From NCBI GenBank assembly GCA_031265725.1, contig JAISCH010000087.1:1-7377 (forward strand): a stretch of DNA of 7,377 bases, read 5' to 3'. Both the position numbers and the translations under genes were made by a program. Positions within the stretch are counted from its first letter, which is position 1; the number at the start of each line of letters is the position of its first letter. The notes below the pieces were generated by a model. That model was not told where the DNA came from and did no database searches. It was given only the letters and a program-made list of their open reading frames with translations. Origin of the DNA: Propionibacteriaceae bacterium (GTDB taxonomy: Bacteria; Actinomycetota; Actinomycetes; Propionibacteriales; Propionibacteriaceae). Below, piece by piece: positions 1-5,666 of the stretch.

Positions 1-73
1 CGGCGTCGAGCAGTTGTTGCCGCTGCCCCAGCCGGCCAGTTCCGCTGATCACCAGGCCGATACGTTCGTTCAT
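1..73 (-). CDS. N-terminus of a putative nucleotide-binding (Rossmann-type) protein, partial
   Basis: Only the first 24 codons are inside the window (MNERIGLVISGTGRLGQRQQ, then LLDA); the rest lies left of position 1. The ATG at 73-71 overlaps the TGA of the upstream dehydrogenase in an ATGA junction. This is the main reason to accept this start, and it implies translational coupling in one operon. A hydrophobic strand (IGLVIS, residues 5-10) runs into GTGRLG (11-16), which fits the GxGxxG dinucleotide-binding motif. A second Gfo/Idh/MocA-like oxidoreductase or another NAD(P)-binding sugar enzyme is therefore a reasonable guess. Twenty-four residues cannot settle the family, and a sugar isomerase or another protein with a Gly-rich loop remains possible. 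Confidence 0.6.
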   Translation of the reverse strand, partial: MNERIGLVISGTGRLGQRQQLLDA

Positions 74-1110
74 CCGCAGGCCTCCCGGTCAGCGGTGGCA
101 GCGGCCAATTCCGCCAGGCGCAAAGCGTAGTCGAGGTCCGCGACCAACGTGTCGACGCTGTAGCGCGGCTCTTTGCCGTCGATGATCTCGAGCAATTCCA
201 ACCACTCGTCCAGGTAGCCGTTGTCCAGGCTGCCACCGCAGAATTGGGTGCTGCCGTCCGGGAAAACGATGGTTGTGGTAGCGCTTCCACAATGGACATA
301 CGAAGGTGGGAAATTTAATTCGATGTAGAGACTTTCAGCATAGACGCCCAGCGTCCAATCGGGCCGCCAAGTGCCCCCGGTGCGAGCGAGCAGTTCGAGG
401 GTGCCACCGACGCCGGTAGCGGTGATGGCGTAGCCCCAAGGCTGGGCCGGGACCGCATAGGCCACGTCGGTTATCTCCGGGATGAAGTGACGAATGTGGG
501 GCAGATTGTGGATGGCCAGCCCGAGCACCCCGCCGCTCACCAACTCGCCCGGAGTCGGGGCCGCACCAGAGGTGCCCACACCAGGACGGATCAACTGACT
601 CGCCATGTCCTCAAAATACTCGTTATTCGGGATGTGGCAAACCAGCCGGGCGTGGAAGGGGCCATATTCGGCCAAATCACCCAAGGGACGCAGTGCGTCG
701 AGGGCCTGCAGCCAGCCCGCATCGTAGGTATGCATCGCGCCGACCACCAAGCTGGCACCGCTGGCCGCGACCGCCGCGCGCACCTGGCTGGCCTCGTCCC
801 GGCTGACCGCGAGTGGCTTCTCAACGAGGATGCCGCGCACGCCCGCAGCGGCTAGGGCCATTATCTGGGTGGCGTGGAAAGCATTGGGTGAGCCAATGAC
901 GGCGATATCGATATCGTCGCCCGCTAACAGTCCCGCCAGATCCCGGCAAGCCCTGGCATCCAGTCGCGCAGCCACCGCCTGCGCCAACTCATAATTGGGG
1001 TCCGACACAGCCGTCACCCGGACCCGTCCATCGAGACGGGCGACAGTAGGAAGATGGATTGCTTGAGCCACCGGCCCCGCACCAATCAGTCCTACTCGTA
1101 GGCTGGTCAT
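70..1110 (-). CDS. Gfo/Idh/MocA family NAD(P)-dependent oxidoreductase
   Basis: This cytosolic 346-residue protein is of normal length for the family, which oxidises or reduces sugars, inositols and related polyols. The N-terminal Rossmann domain opens with VGLIGAGPVAQAIHLP (6-21), whose Gly-x-Gly and following His-Leu-Pro are typical. An Asp after the second strand (D37, AVSDPN) may favour NAD(H). The family's EKP motif is at 97-99 (VEKPLAV), followed by the C-terminal alpha/beta domain (about 125-330). The usual GGxxxDxxxH active-site segment reads SGGVLGLAIH (192-201): His201 is present but the Asp position is Gly197, so catalysis may differ from standard members. GGAGG-like pairing is good (GTGGAGGAAGC before the ATG). 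It is transcribed divergently from the TetR gene and overlaps the next gene by 4 bases. The family is sure; the substrate is unknown. Confidence 0.93.
   Translation of the reverse strand: MTSLRVGLIGAGPVAQAIHLPTVARLDGRVRVTAVSDPNYELAQAVAARLDARACRDLAGLLAGDDIDIAVIGSPNAFHATQIMALAAAGVRGILVEKPLAVSRDEASQVRAAVAASGASLVVGAMHTYDAGWLQALDALRPLGDLAEYGPFHARLVCHIPNNEYFEDMASQLIRPGVGTSGAAPTPGELVSGGVLGLAIHNLPHIRHFIPEITDVAYAVPAQPWGYAITATGVGGTLELLARTGGTWRPDWTLGVYAESLYIELNFPPSYVHCGSATTTIVFPDGSTQFCGGSLDNGYLDEWLELLEIIDGKEPRYSVDTLVADLDYALRLAELAAATADREACG
273..292. promoter_or_regulatory. LacI-type operator-like palindrome inside the dehydrogenase gene
   Basis: TTGTGGTAGCGCTTCCACAA is a 20-bp palindrome centred on C282/G283, with nine of ten base pairs complementary; only 279/286 fails. 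Its inner 14 bases (276-289) match the general LacI operator TGNAANCGNTTNCA with one mismatch. They agree at 12 of 14 positions with the CebR/CelR box TGGGAGCGCTCCCA known from cellulose-using actinobacteria. It lies in codons for the C-terminal part of the dehydrogenase, about 200 bases upstream of the following gene. It may act within the operon, or it may be chance. Confidence 0.4.
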
Positions 1111-1134
1111 GCTTCCTCCACGTTGAGGGTTACG

Positions 1135-1162
1135 TTATTAAATCGTTACGAACTGTTATCAA
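1135..1162 (-). promoter_or_regulatory. Putative promoter of the dehydrogenase operon
   Basis: On the minus strand a TTGATA -35 (1162-1157) and a TAATAA -10 (1140-1135) are separated by 16 bp. The expected start near 1128 leaves a leader of about 18 bases that contains the GGAGG ribosome site. The TCGT-T-ACGA dyad (1143-1151) lies in the spacer, where a bound repressor would block polymerase. The -10 is a poor match, so this is a candidate only. Confidence 0.33.
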
Positions 1163-1166
1163 TCGT

Positions 1167-1180
1167 TCACTTTTTAGTGA
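1167..1180. repeat. Short inverted repeat in the divergent control region
   Basis: TCACT and AGTGA arms (1167-1171 and 1176-1180) flank a TTTT spacer. The arms are perfect but only 5 bp. The location, between the two divergent genes and just upstream (minus-strand sense) of the putative -35, makes a repressor site possible. It could also be a chance feature of an AT-rich stretch. Confidence 0.3.
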
Positions 1181-1263
1181 GCTTAGCAAAGAGCATACTT
1201 GATAGCAACGTTCCGACATAGCCGAAACCAAATAGTTATCTGACGAAGCGAGGACAGTCAGCG

Positions 1264-1929
1264 ATGACGCTTGACGAAGCGGGCAAAACCGTAGCGGAGC
1301 CGGGGACTCCAGCCCCAAAGAGGGCTGGCCGTGGCCCCTATCGCAACGGTAGGCGCACCCGTGAGCAGATAGTCGCTGAAGCTATCACCGCGATTGCCGA
1401 GCGCGGATTCCACGGGGCCTCGCTGCGTTCGATCGCCGCTGCGGTGGGCATCTCCCCGGCCGCGCTGCTGCGTCATTTCGAGTCCAAAGATGAATTGCTC
1501 GCCGCAGTGCTGAAGTCCTGGGCCGTGCTCACCGACGACCTACAAGGTTCGTATTTACGCGGCCTGCAGCGCTGGAAGGCGCAACCCGGCGTGATGGCGT
1601 ACCACATCAACAACCGTGGCCTGCTGGAATTCTTCATCACCCTCGCCGCCGAGGCCACCAGCGCCGACCATCCGGCCCGGGAATACATGGCACCCCGCTA
1701 CACCACTGCGGTGAACCTATTCGCCGACAGCCTGCTCGAAGCCGCCGAGGATGGCGAAATCGCCTCGATCACCCCAGCCGAGGCCCAAATCGAGGCCCGC
1801 GCCCTGCTCTCCTTCATGGACGGCATCGAAATCCAATGGCTGCTAGACCCCAGCATCGACATGGTTGGCGAAGTGGACATCTTCGTCGCCCACACCCTGG
1901 AAAGACTGCGCACCCGTAGGCAGTCATAA
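1264..1929 (+). CDS. TetR/AcrR family transcriptional regulator
   Basis: This 221-residue DNA-binding repressor is of usual TetR length. After a basic, low-complexity lead (1-30), the N-terminal helix-turn-helix domain runs from about 31 to 85. The first helix is REQIVAEAITAIAERGFHGAS (33-53), the second SLRSIAAAVG (53-62), the turn is IS, and the recognition helix SPAALLRHFESKDEL (64-78) has the typical HF-x-SKDEL ending. Residues 90-221 form the helical ligand-binding and dimer domain; no ligand can be inferred. The ATG follows an AGGA (1251-1254) by nine bases, and no better start is apparent. It is divergent to the dehydrogenase operon and is the obvious candidate to control it and itself. 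A dyad overlapping codons 2-6 may serve autoregulation. A gap of 89 bp separates it from the mutarotase gene, so co-transcription is uncertain. Confidence 0.93.
   Translation: MTLDEAGKTVAEPGTPAPKRAGRGPYRNGRRTREQIVAEAITAIAERGFHGASLRSIAAAVGISPAALLRHFESKDELLAAVLKSWAVLTDDLQGSYLRGLQRWKAQPGVMAYHINNRGLLEFFITLAAEATSADHPAREYMAPRYTTAVNLFADSLLEAAEDGEIASITPAEAQIEARALLSFMDGIEIQWLLDPSIDMVGEVDIFVAHTLERLRTRRQS
1268..1281. repeat. Inverted repeat over the TetR start, with a direct-repeat partner upstream
   Basis: CGCTT (1268-1272) and AAGCG (1277-1281) pair around GACG, just after the start codon. The ten bases TGACGAAGCG occur twice, at 1241-1250 and 1272-1281, 31 bp apart (about three helical turns) and on either side of the ribosome site. 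This could be an autoregulatory operator or a small mRNA hairpin affecting initiation; there is no direct proof. Confidence 0.3.
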
Positions 1930-1968
1930 CGTCAGGCGTCAGGCCGGTCAGACTCGAAAATAGTTCAT

Positions 1969-1982
1969 CCAGCGGAAGCTGG
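1969..1982 (+). terminator. Small hairpin after the TetR gene
   Basis: CCAGC and GCTGG (1969-1973 and 1978-1982) form a 5-bp stem with a GGAA tetraloop, 39 bases after the TetR stop and 36 bases before the mutarotase ATG. There is no T-run, so this is a weak terminator at best. The rest of the 89-bp gap shows no convincing promoter, and no Shine-Dalgarno sequence stands directly before the mutarotase start. Confidence 0.2.
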
Positions 1983-2018
1983 GCCGGGTCTCGTTGTGGA
2001 CATGACAAGCTATGGTCC

Positions 2019-2990
2019 ATGCAGGACACCTATTGGTTGCGCAACGAGACTGTCGCTATTGAGATAGCCCGCTTCGGCGCGACACTTCACCGCTTTGAGA
2101 CTGCCGGTCGCAACATCGTGCTCAGTCGGCCGGACCCGACTCGGGCCGTACCGCAATATCTGGGGGCCAGTTGTGGCCGGTACGCCAATCGGATCGCGGG
2201 CGGGCGCTTCGTCTTGGACGGCGTGGAGTACCAGGTCGACCGGAACGAAGGGCCGAATACCCTGCACGGCGGCCAGCACGGTTTCTCCGAGTATCGCTGG
2301 GAGGTGATCTCCGCGTCCGCTGGGAAAGTCGTGCTCGGCTTGGTCAGTCCGGACCAGGACCAGGGCTTCCCTGGCCGCCTCGAGGTGCGGGCGATCTTCA
2401 CCCTGCTCGACTCCGGGCTGCAACTCGAGTACAAGGCGACCACAGACGCGCCGACCGTCTTGAACCTGACCTGTCACCCCTATTTCAATCTGAACCAGGA
2501 CGGGTCGCGCGACGCCGACAACCTCTTGGTCCAGATCAATGCCAGCGGCTACACCGCTGTGCGCGCCGACCTGATCCCCACTGGGGAGATCGCCGATGTG
2601 ACCGGCACCGCGATGGACTTCCGCACCCCGCGCACGCTAGCTGCAGCCCGACCAGTTTTGCTCGCCCAAGGACTCGCCGTCCCCGAGGGCTACGACCACA
2701 ACTTCGTCGTAGACGGACACGGCTTGCGCGACCACTTGACGCTGACCAGCCCGGACGGACTGCGGCTCACCCTGCGCAGCGACGCGCCCTGCGTGCAGTT
2801 CTATGACGGCGCGGGGTTCGACGGCACGCTCACCAGCCCGGACGGCCTGGCCTACGAAAAATACGCCGGACTGGCGATTGAGCCGCAACTCCACCCGGAC
2901 GCGCCCAACCACCCCGGCTTCCCCTCAGCTGTGCTGCGCCCTGGGGACGAGTATCGCCGGACGATCCAATACCTAGTCAGCAACGCCTAA
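2019..2990 (+). CDS. Aldose 1-epimerase (galactose mutarotase family)
   Basis: This 323-residue cytosolic enzyme interconverts alpha and beta anomers of hexoses such as glucose and galactose; no signal peptide is present. The family's signature blocks appear in order. GRYANRIAGG (53-62) supplies a likely substrate-binding Arg58. NTLHGGQHGF (80-89) carries His83. LNLTCHPYFNL (148-158) contains the expected general acid His153, YDHNF (225-229) contains Asp226, and AIEPQLHPDAPN (286-297) contains the expected general base Glu288. All positions known to matter in bacterial GalM are filled, so it should be active. The chosen ATG has no good Shine-Dalgarno sequence and no alternative in-frame ATG or GTG stands close upstream; it may be leaderless or coupled. 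It lies 178 bp before the cellobiose phosphorylase, where it could equilibrate glucose or cellobiose anomers. The exact sugar preference is not visible. Confidence 0.93.
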   Translation: MQDTYWLRNETVAIEIARFGATLHRFETAGRNIVLSRPDPTRAVPQYLGASCGRYANRIAGGRFVLDGVEYQVDRNEGPNTLHGGQHGFSEYRWEVISASAGKVVLGLVSPDQDQGFPGRLEVRAIFTLLDSGLQLEYKATTDAPTVLNLTCHPYFNLNQDGSRDADNLLVQINASGYTAVRADLIPTGEIADVTGTAMDFRTPRTLAAARPVLLAQGLAVPEGYDHNFVVDGHGLRDHLTLTSPDGLRLTLRSDAPCVQFYDGAGFDGTLTSPDGLAYEKYAGLAIEPQLHPDAPNHPGFPSAVLRPGDEYRRTIQYLVSNA

Positions 2991-3012
2991 CGGCCAGCCA
3001 ATCACCTCCCTC

Positions 3013-3020
3013 CGCTTCCA
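3013..3020 (+). promoter_or_regulatory. Operator half-site upstream of the phosphorylase promoter
   Basis: CGCTTCCA repeats the right half of the putative operator at 3109-3122; with one extra C the shared word is nine bases (3012-3020 and 3114-3122, 102 bp apart). The left half here (TCCCTC) does not match. It might be an auxiliary contact for a looping repressor, but alone it is weak. Confidence 0.2.
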
Positions 3021-3071
3021 GAAAGCCACGAACCCATAATCCAGCCGAGTCGCTTGTCCGGCCGCAAGGGG

Positions 3072-3100
3072 TAGAGAACCATAGCCGGAGCAGGTATAGT
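3072..3100 (+). promoter_or_regulatory. Putative promoter of the cellobiose phosphorylase gene
   Basis: A TATAGT -10 (3095-3100, five of six to consensus) follows a TAGAGA -35 (3072-3077, four of six) with the ideal 17-bp spacer. Transcription would start near 3107, giving a leader of about 60 bases with an AAAGGGAAG ribosome site just before the ATG at 3169. The rest of the 178-bp gap (2991-3168) has no ORF of note and no clear terminator for the mutarotase gene. Confidence 0.5.
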
Positions 3101-3108
3101 TGCCTGAC

Positions 3109-3122
3109 TGAGACCGCTTCCA
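3109..3122. promoter_or_regulatory. Putative LacI-family operator at the phosphorylase start point
   Basis: TGAGACCGCTTCCA fits the LacI-family consensus TGNAANCGNTTNCA with one mismatch (G at 3112), centred on CG at 3115-3116. It begins about two bases past the start point predicted from the TATAGT box, a position from which a bound repressor would block initiation or early elongation. It matches the CebR/CelR box TGGGAGCGCTCCCA at 11 of 14 positions. The likely partner is the LacI protein encoded at 5667-6752; this is inferred from proximity and motif type. Confidence 0.5.
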
Positions 3123-3168
3123 CATCAGTGATCAGAGCTGTTCCGGTGACAAGGCGAAAGGGAAGCAG

Positions 3169-5610
3169 ATGCGCTACGGCAATTTTGACGACGAACGGCG
3201 CGAGTACGTCGTCAACACCCCAACCACCCCATTCCCGTGGATCAACTACCTCGGGTCAGAACGCTTCTTCTCAATCATCTCCCACCGGGCCGGTGGCTAT
3301 AGCTTCTACCAGGACGCCCGGCTGCGCAGGCTCAGCCGCTTCCGTTACAACAACATCCCCCCGGACCTCGGGGGCCGCTACCTCTACCTGAATGTGGACG
3401 GCGACCTCTGGACGCCGAGCTACGCGCCAGTGGGCGCTGAATTGGACTTCTTCGAGGCCCGGCACGGCATGGGCTACACCCGGATCACTGGAGAACGCTC
3501 CGGCATCCGCGCGTCGTCGCTCTTCTTCGTCCCGGTCGGGATGGACGCCGAGATTCAAAAAGTCACCCTCTCCAACACCTCCGACCAGACGAGGACCGTC
3601 AAGGTCTTCACCTTCTTGGAGTTCTGCCTCTGGGACGCCTGGGACGACCAGACCAACTACCAGCGCAACCTCTCCCTGGCCGAGGTGGAAGTGCAGGGCG
3701 GCGGGTCGGAGATTTACCATGTCACCGAATACCGCGAGCGCCGCAACCATTACGCGCTCTCCTGGGTGGGCGCTCCCACCGTCGGCTTCGACACCGACCG
3801 CGATTCCTTCCTCGGCTTCTGGGGCACATTGGACGCGCCACAGGTTCCGCTGGATGGTAAGCCGTCGAATTCCATCGCCCACGGCTGGTATCCCATCGCC
3901 TCACACGCGCTGGAATTCACCCTCGACCCCCAGCAGAGCGTCGAATTCGTCATCGGGCTGGGCTACTTGGAGAATCCCCGCGAATCCAAGTGGGAAGCCC
4001 CCGGAGTCATCCGCAAGGATGGCGGCAAGGCCCTGATCGCCGCGATGAGCAGCGCCGCGCAAGCCGACCAGGCCTTCGCCGAATTGCGCGAACACTGGGA
4101 AGGGCTGCTGAGTTCCTTCCAGTTGTCGTCCGGCGACGACCAGTTGAACCGGCTGGTCAACACCTGGAACCAGTATCAGTGCATGGTGACGTTCAACCTC
4201 TCCCGTTCGGCGACTTTCTTCGACACCGGCATCGGGCGGGGCATGGGCTTCCGCGACTCCAGCCAAGACCTGCTCGGCTTCGTCCACATGGTCCCGGCCC
4301 GGGCACGCGAACGGCTGCTGGACATCGCTGCCACCCAACTACCGGACGGCAGCGCCTACCACCAGTACCAACCGCTGACCAAGCGCGGAAACGACGCCAT
4401 CGGCAGCGGCTTCAATGACGACCCGCTCTGGCTGGTCTACGCGAGTGTCGCCTATCTCAAGGAGACCGGCGACTTCTCCATCCTGGATGAACGGGTGCCT
4501 TTCGACAACGACGAATCCCTGGCCGCACCGCTGTTGACGCACCTGGCCCGTTCGCTCAACCATGTCACGGACAACCTGGGACCGCACGGACTCCCGCTCA
4601 TCGGCCGGGCCGACTGGAACGACTGCCTGAACCTCAATTGCTTCTCCGAAGAGCCGGGCGAGTCTTTCCAAACCACCGGGAACCGGACCGGAGGGGTGGC
4701 GGAGTCCCTGGTCATCGCCGGTATGTTCACCCAGATCGCGCCCGAGTTCGCCCGGTTGGCCGAACTCCTCGGGGAATCCGAACTGGCCAATGCAGCGCTT
4801 GCCGCCACCGCCCAGCTGCGCGCGGCGATCAGCGAGCACGGCTGGGACGGGGAGTGGTTCCTCCGGGCCTACGACTACTTTGGCGTCCCAGTGGGCACGA
4901 ATGCCGACGTGGAGGCCAAAATCTTCTCCGAGTCCCAAGGGCTCTGCGTGATGGGTGGCAACGGCTTGGACGACGGACGGGCCGAGGCCGCCCTCGAATC
5001 GGTGGCGCAGTTGTTGGCGGGGCCGCACGGCATCGCGCTGCTCCACCCGACCTATTCCGGCTATCGGATGGACCGTGGCGAAATCTCCTCCTACCCACCG
5101 GGCGTGAAGGAGAACGGGTCGGTCTTCTGCCACAACAACCTGTGGATCGTCATCGCTGAGACGATGCTGGGCCACGCCGACCGCGCGTTCGACTATTTCC
5201 GCCGCAGCGCCCCGGCCTACCGCGAGGGCATCTCGGAAGTGCATCGGCTGGAGCCCTACGTCTACTCCCAGATGATCGCCGGACCCGCCTCCCCGAAACA
5301 CGGCGAGGCGAAGAATTCTTGGCTGACCGGCACCGCCGCGTGGGCCTTCACCGCCGTCTCGCAGCACATCCTCGGAATCCGGGCCGATTTCTCCGGGCTG
5401 GTCATCGACCCATGCGTGCCCGCCGAGCTTGGCGACTACACCGTCAACCGCCGTTTCCGGGGCGCGGACTACACAATCGAAGTCCGCAATCCAGGCGCGG
5501 GCCGAAAAGGCCGCTTGCAAGTGAACGGCCAGCCCATCGAAGGGAATCTCGTACCGGCTGCACCGTGCGGAGCGAAAGTACACGTCCGCTGGGAGGGCCA
5601 AGCCGCCTAG
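3169..5610 (+). CDS. Cellobiose phosphorylase (GH94, EC 2.4.1.20)
   Basis: This enzyme splits cellobiose with inorganic phosphate, inverting the anomeric centre, to alpha-glucose 1-phosphate and glucose. At 813 residues it has the family's usual length (about 810-820) and no signal peptide, so it is cytosolic. Roughly, an N-terminal beta-sandwich (1-290) is followed by a helical linker, an (alpha/alpha)6 barrel (about 320-740) and a C-terminal beta domain. The start MRYGNFDDERREYVV and TPFPWINYLG (20-29) closely resemble known cellobiose phosphorylases. The motif GRADWNDCLNLNCF (479-492) holds the expected catalytic acid, most likely Asp485. Phosphate-site segments FCHNNLW (653-659) and NSWLTGTAAW (716-725) are intact, as are GIGRGMGFRDSSQDLLG (354-370) and AYHQYQPLTKRG (397-408). 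AAAGGGAAG precedes the ATG. Similarity over the whole length favours cellobiose over chitobiose or cellodextrin, but the acceptor range needs assay. A LacI gene follows after 56 bp. Confidence 0.95.
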   Translation: MRYGNFDDERREYVVNTPTTPFPWINYLGSERFFSIISHRAGGYSFYQDARLRRLSRFRYNNIPPDLGGRYLYLNVDGDLWTPSYAPVGAELDFFEARHGMGYTRITGERSGIRASSLFFVPVGMDAEIQKVTLSNTSDQTRTVKVFTFLEFCLWDAWDDQTNYQRNLSLAEVEVQGGGSEIYHVTEYRERRNHYALSWVGAPTVGFDTDRDSFLGFWGTLDAPQVPLDGKPSNSIAHGWYPIASHALEFTLDPQQSVEFVIGLGYLENPRESKWEAPGVIRKDGGKALIAAMSSAAQADQAFAELREHWEGLLSSFQLSSGDDQLNRLVNTWNQYQCMVTFNLSRSATFFDTGIGRGMGFRDSSQDLLGFVHMVPARARERLLDIAATQLPDGSAYHQYQPLTKRGNDAIGSGFNDDPLWLVYASVAYLKETGDFSILDERVPFDNDESLAAPLLTHLARSLNHVTDNLGPHGLPLIGRADWNDCLNLNCFSEEPGESFQTTGNRTGGVAESLVIAGMFTQIAPEFARLAELLGESELANAALAATAQLRAAISEHGWDGEWFLRAYDYFGVPVGTNADVEAKIFSESQGLCVMGGNGLDDGRAEAALESVAQLLAGPHGIALLHPTYSGYRMDRGEISSYPPGVKENGSVFCHNNLWIVIAETMLGHADRAFDYFRRSAPAYREGISEVHRLEPYVYSQMIAGPASPKHGEAKNSWLTGTAAWAFTAVSQHILGIRADFSGLVIDPCVPAELGDYTVNRRFRGADYTIEVRNPGAGRKGRLQVNGQPIEGNLVPAAPCGAKVHVRWEGQAA

Positions 5611-5619
5611 GAGAGAGTA

Positions 5620-5649
5620 CGCTTGCGTGCAGTTATGAGTTTGCAAGCG
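5620..5649. promoter_or_regulatory. Inverted half-sites upstream of the LacI gene
   Basis: CGCTTGC (5620-5626) and GCAAGCG (5643-5649) are exact reverse complements with centres 23 bp apart, in the 56-bp gap before the LacI start. Each matches one half of the LacI consensus: TGCAAGCG at 5642-5649 fits TGNAANCG fully, and CGCTTGCG at 5620-5627 fits CGNTTNCA except the last base. ACGC-TT-GCGT (5619-5628) is also a small dyad. Autoregulation is likely in this family, but the arrangement of halves facing outward is not a standard operator. Confidence 0.4.
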
Positions 5650-5666
5650 GAAACTAGGGGAACGCG

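Larger units (their letters stand above)
1111..1263. promoter_or_regulatory. Divergent control region between the dehydrogenase and TetR genes
   Basis: This 153-bp gap is clearly richer in A and T than its surroundings and drives genes in both directions. It holds several copies of GTTA-containing words: GTTACG at 1129-1134 and 1145-1150, and GTTATC at 1155-1160 and 1235-1240. AATCGTT occurs at 1141-1147 and 1161-1167, exactly 20 bp apart. An odd dyad TCGT-T-ACGA lies at 1143-1151. The dehydrogenase ribosome site (minus strand GGAGG, 1115-1119) and the TetR ribosome site (AGGA, 1251-1254) are at its two ends. The arrangement fits a TetR-controlled divergent promoter, but the true operator is not identified. 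Confidence 0.55.

Noticed and set aside
2171..2806. A 211-codon plus-strand frame overlapping the mutarotase gene
   Set aside because: It is Arg- and Pro-rich frame-shifted translation of a gene whose own frame has all mutarotase motifs.
3271..4338. Further minus-strand open frames opposite the phosphorylase
   Set aside because: Same reason: shadows of the coding strand, no ribosome sites, no recognisable domains.
4339..5646. Long open frame of 435 codons on the minus strand
   Set aside because: It lies wholly opposite the well-supported cellobiose phosphorylase gene and its translation has no family motif; long antisense frames are usual in GC-rich coding DNA.
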